The translations under genes were made by a program, and so were the position numbers. This document shows, in pieces, positions 61,092 to 64,000 of a stretch of DNA of 64,000 nucleotides; position 1 is the stretch's first letter; each line of letters opens with the position of its first letter. The stretch is from an uncultured bacterium (GTDB lineage Bacteria > Bacillota > Clostridia > Christensenellales > HGM11417), in NCBI GenBank assembly GCA_905215695.1, contig CAJMQN010000006.1, positions 62,001-126,000 of the forward strand, given 5' to 3'. The notes beneath the pieces are model-generated. The model made no database searches and had not been told where the DNA came from. It worked only from the letters and a program-made list of their open reading frames with translations.

Positions 61092-61940
61092 ATGAACTGT
61101 AAGCGAAATTATAAACCGCTCTATCTCTGCTGTTCGGTCCTGTTCGGACTGTATGCGCTGTCACTTATCTTTCCTTTCGTCTATATTCTGCTCAATTCCT
61201 TTAAGACAAACGGAGAATTTATCGACAACGTTTGGTCGCTGCCTCAAAAACTATTTGCTCAAGGGGAGATTTTCAAAAACTACGCCGTTGCACTCACCGA
61301 GTCCGGACTCGTCGATATGATTATCAATTCCGTCGTTCTGACCGTCTTCGGAACCGTGCTCTCCACGCTCTTTCCCGTGATGGTCGCCTATATCCTCGCA
61401 AAGTACAGATTTCGGTTCAGCGGCTTTATCTTTACGCTTGCAATCGTCTTTATGGTCATACCAAACGTAGGCACTGCCGTCGCGACCTATGAACTTTTTA
61501 AGGAATTCAATCTCCTCGACACCTATCAGGGGGTCATTTTGCTCTATGCAGCACCCTTCGGCGCATTCTTTCTTCTGCTGTACGGCTATTTCAAGGGAAT
61601 CGCCTGGTCGTATGCCGAGGCCGCTTTCATCGACGGCGCGAGCGACCTGCGGGTATTTGCGGAAATCATGATTCCGCAGGCATGGCCCGGAATCAGCGCG
61701 GTTCTTCTGCTCAACGGGATTAACACATGGAACGACTATTACAATCCGTACATGTTTATGCCGAGCGCAAAAACTGTCTCTACGGGGATTCAGAACATGT
61801 CCTTTAACGCTACGAGCACGGGCGCTTATACCGAACTCTTTGCCGCTATGATTGTTTCACTCATTCCTGTCGTCACGGTCTTTATCCTGACGCAGAAGGT
61901 TCTCATGAACAATACGATGGCCGGCGGACTCAAGGGATAG
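61092..61940 (+). CDS. ABC sugar transporter permease (MalG-like), operon 2
   Basis: This 282-residue protein has six hydrophobic segments, the EAA loop EAAFIDGASDLRVFAEIMIP and the MalG-type end NTMAGGLKG. It is paralogous to the permease at 43868. No MalF partner precedes it; the partner is probably beyond the window's end or encoded elsewhere. AGGGGG lies seven bases before the ATG. Confidence 0.93.
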   Translation: MNCKRNYKPLYLCCSVLFGLYALSLIFPFVYILLNSFKTNGEFIDNVWSLPQKLFAQGEIFKNYAVALTESGLVDMIINSVVLTVFGTVLSTLFPVMVAYILAKYRFRFSGFIFTLAIVFMVIPNVGTAVATYELFKEFNLLDTYQGVILLYAAPFGAFFLLLYGYFKGIAWSYAEAAFIDGASDLRVFAEIMIPQAWPGISAVLLLNGINTWNDYYNPYMFMPSAKTVSTGIQNMSFNATSTGAYTELFAAMIVSLIPVVTVFILTQKVLMNNTMAGGLKG

Positions 61941-61974
61941 CCGACATCAAATATAAAATCGATAGGAGGGAACT

Positions 61975-63363
61975 ATGAAGAAAAAGTTGGTTGGTCTGTT
62001 TGCTGCGCTCGTTCTCACGGTCACAGCCGCCGGGGGATGCGGCGGAGAAGAACGCAAGTTCGAGGAGTACGCGGATTCCGAGGAATTCCGTTTCTATGCC
62101 TACATGACGCCGCCGCCCGCTAATACCGGCACGGGAGAACTTTCGGGGAATCCTGATTTTATGACGGATGAACAGTACGGGTATGTGGCAGAATGCGGGT
62201 TCAATTACGCCATTCCCATCTATGAGGGGAGTCTCGAGAATAACCTCAAGGCGATGGACGGACTTGCTAAATACGGAATCAAATTTTTTCCGTACGACAA
62301 TTCGCTCGCCGCGCTTGCGGGTATGCTCAACGAAGAGGAACCGGATTCCTCCGCGGTCGAGACGACAAAGGCAAATATCGCGGCAAATATGGAGAAGTAT
62401 CTCGAACGGGAAAACTTCGCGGGAATCTATGCGTCCGATGAACCGAGCGCGGCGCTTTTTCCCGGTCTGAAGGCGGCGGGGGAATATTTCAAAACCTTTG
62501 GAAGCGGGGAGTGGTGGATCAACGTACATCCCAATTCCGCGTCCCTGACCATTTTAGGCGCGGAGAGCTATGTCGCGTATCTCGACGACTATGCCAAAAA
62601 TTCCTCGATTCAGCGCATGAGTTTCGACAGCTACCCTCTCATGAACGACGGACTCAAGGAGGGACACCTCGCAAACCTCGGTCAGGTCGCCGCGGTGGCG
62701 AAAGCGAACGGTCTGGATTTTGATTCCTTTATCTTGACCATGGGGCACCATGATTACCGCACTACGGACAACTACGACGATATTGCCTGGCAGGTCTATG
62801 CGGCGATGGCGTTCGGCACAAAGGGGATCGAGACTTTTACCTACTGGACCACGCAGACAACAGGCGAAAATGTCACGCACGGACTTGTCGATTATTACGG
62901 CAACCGCACGCAGACCTGGTACTCCATGCAAGAGGTCATCTCGGAAGTCAAGAGCTTTGAGAAAATGTACATGAACGCGGAGTGGACGGGCGTCCTCGGT
63001 TATACCGCGGACCAGGACTATCCGAACTTTTCGCTCTCGGGTATTCCGCAGAACATCGAGACGCCGGATGGTACGAACGTTCCCGTTTTGCTCGCCTCGC
63101 ATCCGAGGATTTCCAAGATGAAGGCAGAAAAGGATTTTCTGCTCGGAACCTTTCGGGATAAGGACGAGCGAGACGCTTTCCTGCTTGTCAATATCTCGGA
63201 CCCGGCAGAGGACGTTCAAAACGAGGTCACGCTCACTTTTGAGGATTGCAGCAGAGTTATGCTCTACAAGAAGGGCAGGAAAATTCTTTTGGACGCGCCG
63301 AACGGGGTGTTCAAAACAACCATCGGTTCCGGGGAAGGATACTATATCATTCCGTTGAAATAA
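61975..63363 (+). CDS. DEP-motif lipoprotein, putative TIM-barrel glycosidase (copy 2)
   Basis: This 462-residue lipoprotein has lipobox AAGGC near residue 22. It is a paralogue of the gene at 48676, sharing AGIYASDEPS (D155-E156-P157), MSFDSYPLMNDG (D218) and MAFGTKGIETFTYW in the same order and at nearly the same positions. A membrane-anchored extracellular glycosidase or sugar-binding barrel is inferred; the family is unknown. It lies 34 bases after the permease with AGGAGGGA before the ATG. Confidence 0.68.
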   Translation: MKKKLVGLFAALVLTVTAAGGCGGEERKFEEYADSEEFRFYAYMTPPPANTGTGELSGNPDFMTDEQYGYVAECGFNYAIPIYEGSLENNLKAMDGLAKYGIKFFPYDNSLAALAGMLNEEEPDSSAVETTKANIAANMEKYLERENFAGIYASDEPSAALFPGLKAAGEYFKTFGSGEWWINVHPNSASLTILGAESYVAYLDDYAKNSSIQRMSFDSYPLMNDGLKEGHLANLGQVAAVAKANGLDFDSFILTMGHHDYRTTDNYDDIAWQVYAAMAFGTKGIETFTYWTTQTTGENVTHGLVDYYGNRTQTWYSMQEVISEVKSFEKMYMNAEWTGVLGYTADQDYPNFSLSGIPQNIETPDGTNVPVLLASHPRISKMKAEKDFLLGTFRDKDERDAFLLVNISDPAEDVQNEVTLTFEDCSRVMLYKKGRKILLDAPNGVFKTTIGSGEGYYIIPLK

Positions 63364-63383
63364 CGAAAAAGGGAGGTTACATT

Positions 63384-64000
63384 ATGAGAAAACATTTGCG
63401 CAGGTTTGCGGTGCTCTTTGCATTGGTTTTGGCGGCGCTTGCGTTCGCGGGGTGCAGACCCGCGGGAATCGAGGACGAGGACGAGTCTGACGGGCGCACG
63501 CGGCTCTATATTTCGGTGTACAAAGCGGGGTTCGGAATCGATTGGCTGGACGCCATTGCCGCGGAGTACGAAAAGGTACATAAAGATGTCAAGGTCGTCA
63601 CGAAGGGCGACGCGAATATGGAGGGAACGGCGCAGTCCGCAATCGAGAACGGCGGGAGCGGAGTGCGGGATATTTACTCTTTGACTTCCTCTACAAACTA
63701 TTACAATAATTCCGTCTATGACAAGGACGGGGACGGGCTCAGCGACCGCCTTGCTTGTCTCGACAACCTCTATGAAGAGGAAATCGAGGACGGGAAGAAT
63801 CTCAAACAGCTCATTGACCCGAACTTCGAGGATATTGTCAAGATTGACGGGCACTACTACGGTGTGCCTTGGAACGCCGCCGTCACAGGCATTATGTACA
63901 ATACCGAAATGTTCAAGCAGAAGGGCTGGAGAGTTCCGACGACAATGGAAGAGTTCTATATGCTCTGCGACCAAATCAGCGGCGCGGGTATAGCGCCCCT
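63384..64000 (+). CDS. ABC transporter solute-binding lipoprotein (partial)
   Basis: The reading frame begins at the ATG at 63384 behind GGGAGG and runs past the window's end; 205 residues are visible. The signal peptide ends in lipobox LAFAGC (cysteine 21). It is followed by a binding-protein start (RLYISVYKAGFGIDWLDAIAAEYEK), an EF-hand-like DKDGDGLSD loop and WNAAVTGIMYNTEMFKQKGW, typical of CUT1 sugar-binding proteins. It is the binding protein of operon 2. Confidence 0.9.
   Translation, partial: MRKHLRRFAVLFALVLAALAFAGCRPAGIEDEDESDGRTRLYISVYKAGFGIDWLDAIAAEYEKVHKDVKVVTKGDANMEGTAQSAIENGGSGVRDIYSLTSSTNYYNNSVYDKDGDGLSDRLACLDNLYEEEIEDGKNLKQLIDPNFEDIVKIDGHYYGVPWNAAVTGIMYNTEMFKQKGWRVPTTMEEFYMLCDQISGAGIAP

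Overview
This 64 kb window looks like a chromosome segment of an uncultured, GC-rich, anaerobic member of Bacillota, class Clostridia. The evidence is the gene order tgt-yajC-TIGR04086-scfA-scfB-secD-secF with a SCIFF peptide and its radical SAM maturase, HemZ rather than HemN, RNase Y, RimO, a bifunctional Rel, Gram-positive Shine-Dalgarno sites (AGGAGG) and lipobox lipoproteins. I cannot name the genus. No rRNA, tRNA, CRISPR array, insertion sequence or prophage was seen, and no gene-free stretch exceeds about 210 bp.

Housekeeping half (1-26.9 kb, all + strand): tRNA modification (tgt), Sec translocase accessories (yajC, secD, secF), the SCIFF peptide system, a gamma-carbonic-anhydrase-like protein, recJ, rel, a small MBL hydrolase, hemZ, rpsO-pnp, a PdaB-like deacetylase with a changed active site, an M16 protease, and a run ftsK-rimO-pgsA-cinA-recA followed by rny. 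Many sigma-A-type promoters here have an exact 17 bp spacer, and several units end in clear rho-independent terminators.

Accessory half (27-64 kb). (a) A GH78-like rhamnosidase. (b) On the - strand, a candidate stress cassette: an Rrf2 regulator (YwnA-like), a frameshifted NAD(P)-binding protein (YwnB-like), a class-M sirtuin (SirTM) and a zinc macrodomain. The last three form one operon, and three matching 23 bp dyads lie at the two promoters. (c) An ABC exporter with two ATPases and one permease, divergent from a TetR regulator. (d) An oxidoreductase/isomerase pair. (e) Two loci with the same plan: araC divergent from a cytoplasmic glycosidase(-like) gene, then a non-coding stretch with an inverted pair of GGTAC-type repeats, then an ABC sugar transporter operon with a 'DEP' lipoprotein. 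Locus 1 (38-55 kb) carries an eight-gene operon of about 14 kb that ends in secreted surface proteins sharing a Gly/Cys C-terminal signal. Locus 2 (58-64 kb) runs off the window. Between them lies a Gfo/Idh oxidoreductase plus a GH13 glucosidase.

Most promising for a new system: the Rrf2-controlled SirTM/macrodomain operon without the usual GcvH-L/LplA2 partners; the GCGKG C-terminal signal; the repeated GGTAC motif upstream of both transporter operons; and the paralogous DEP lipoproteins.
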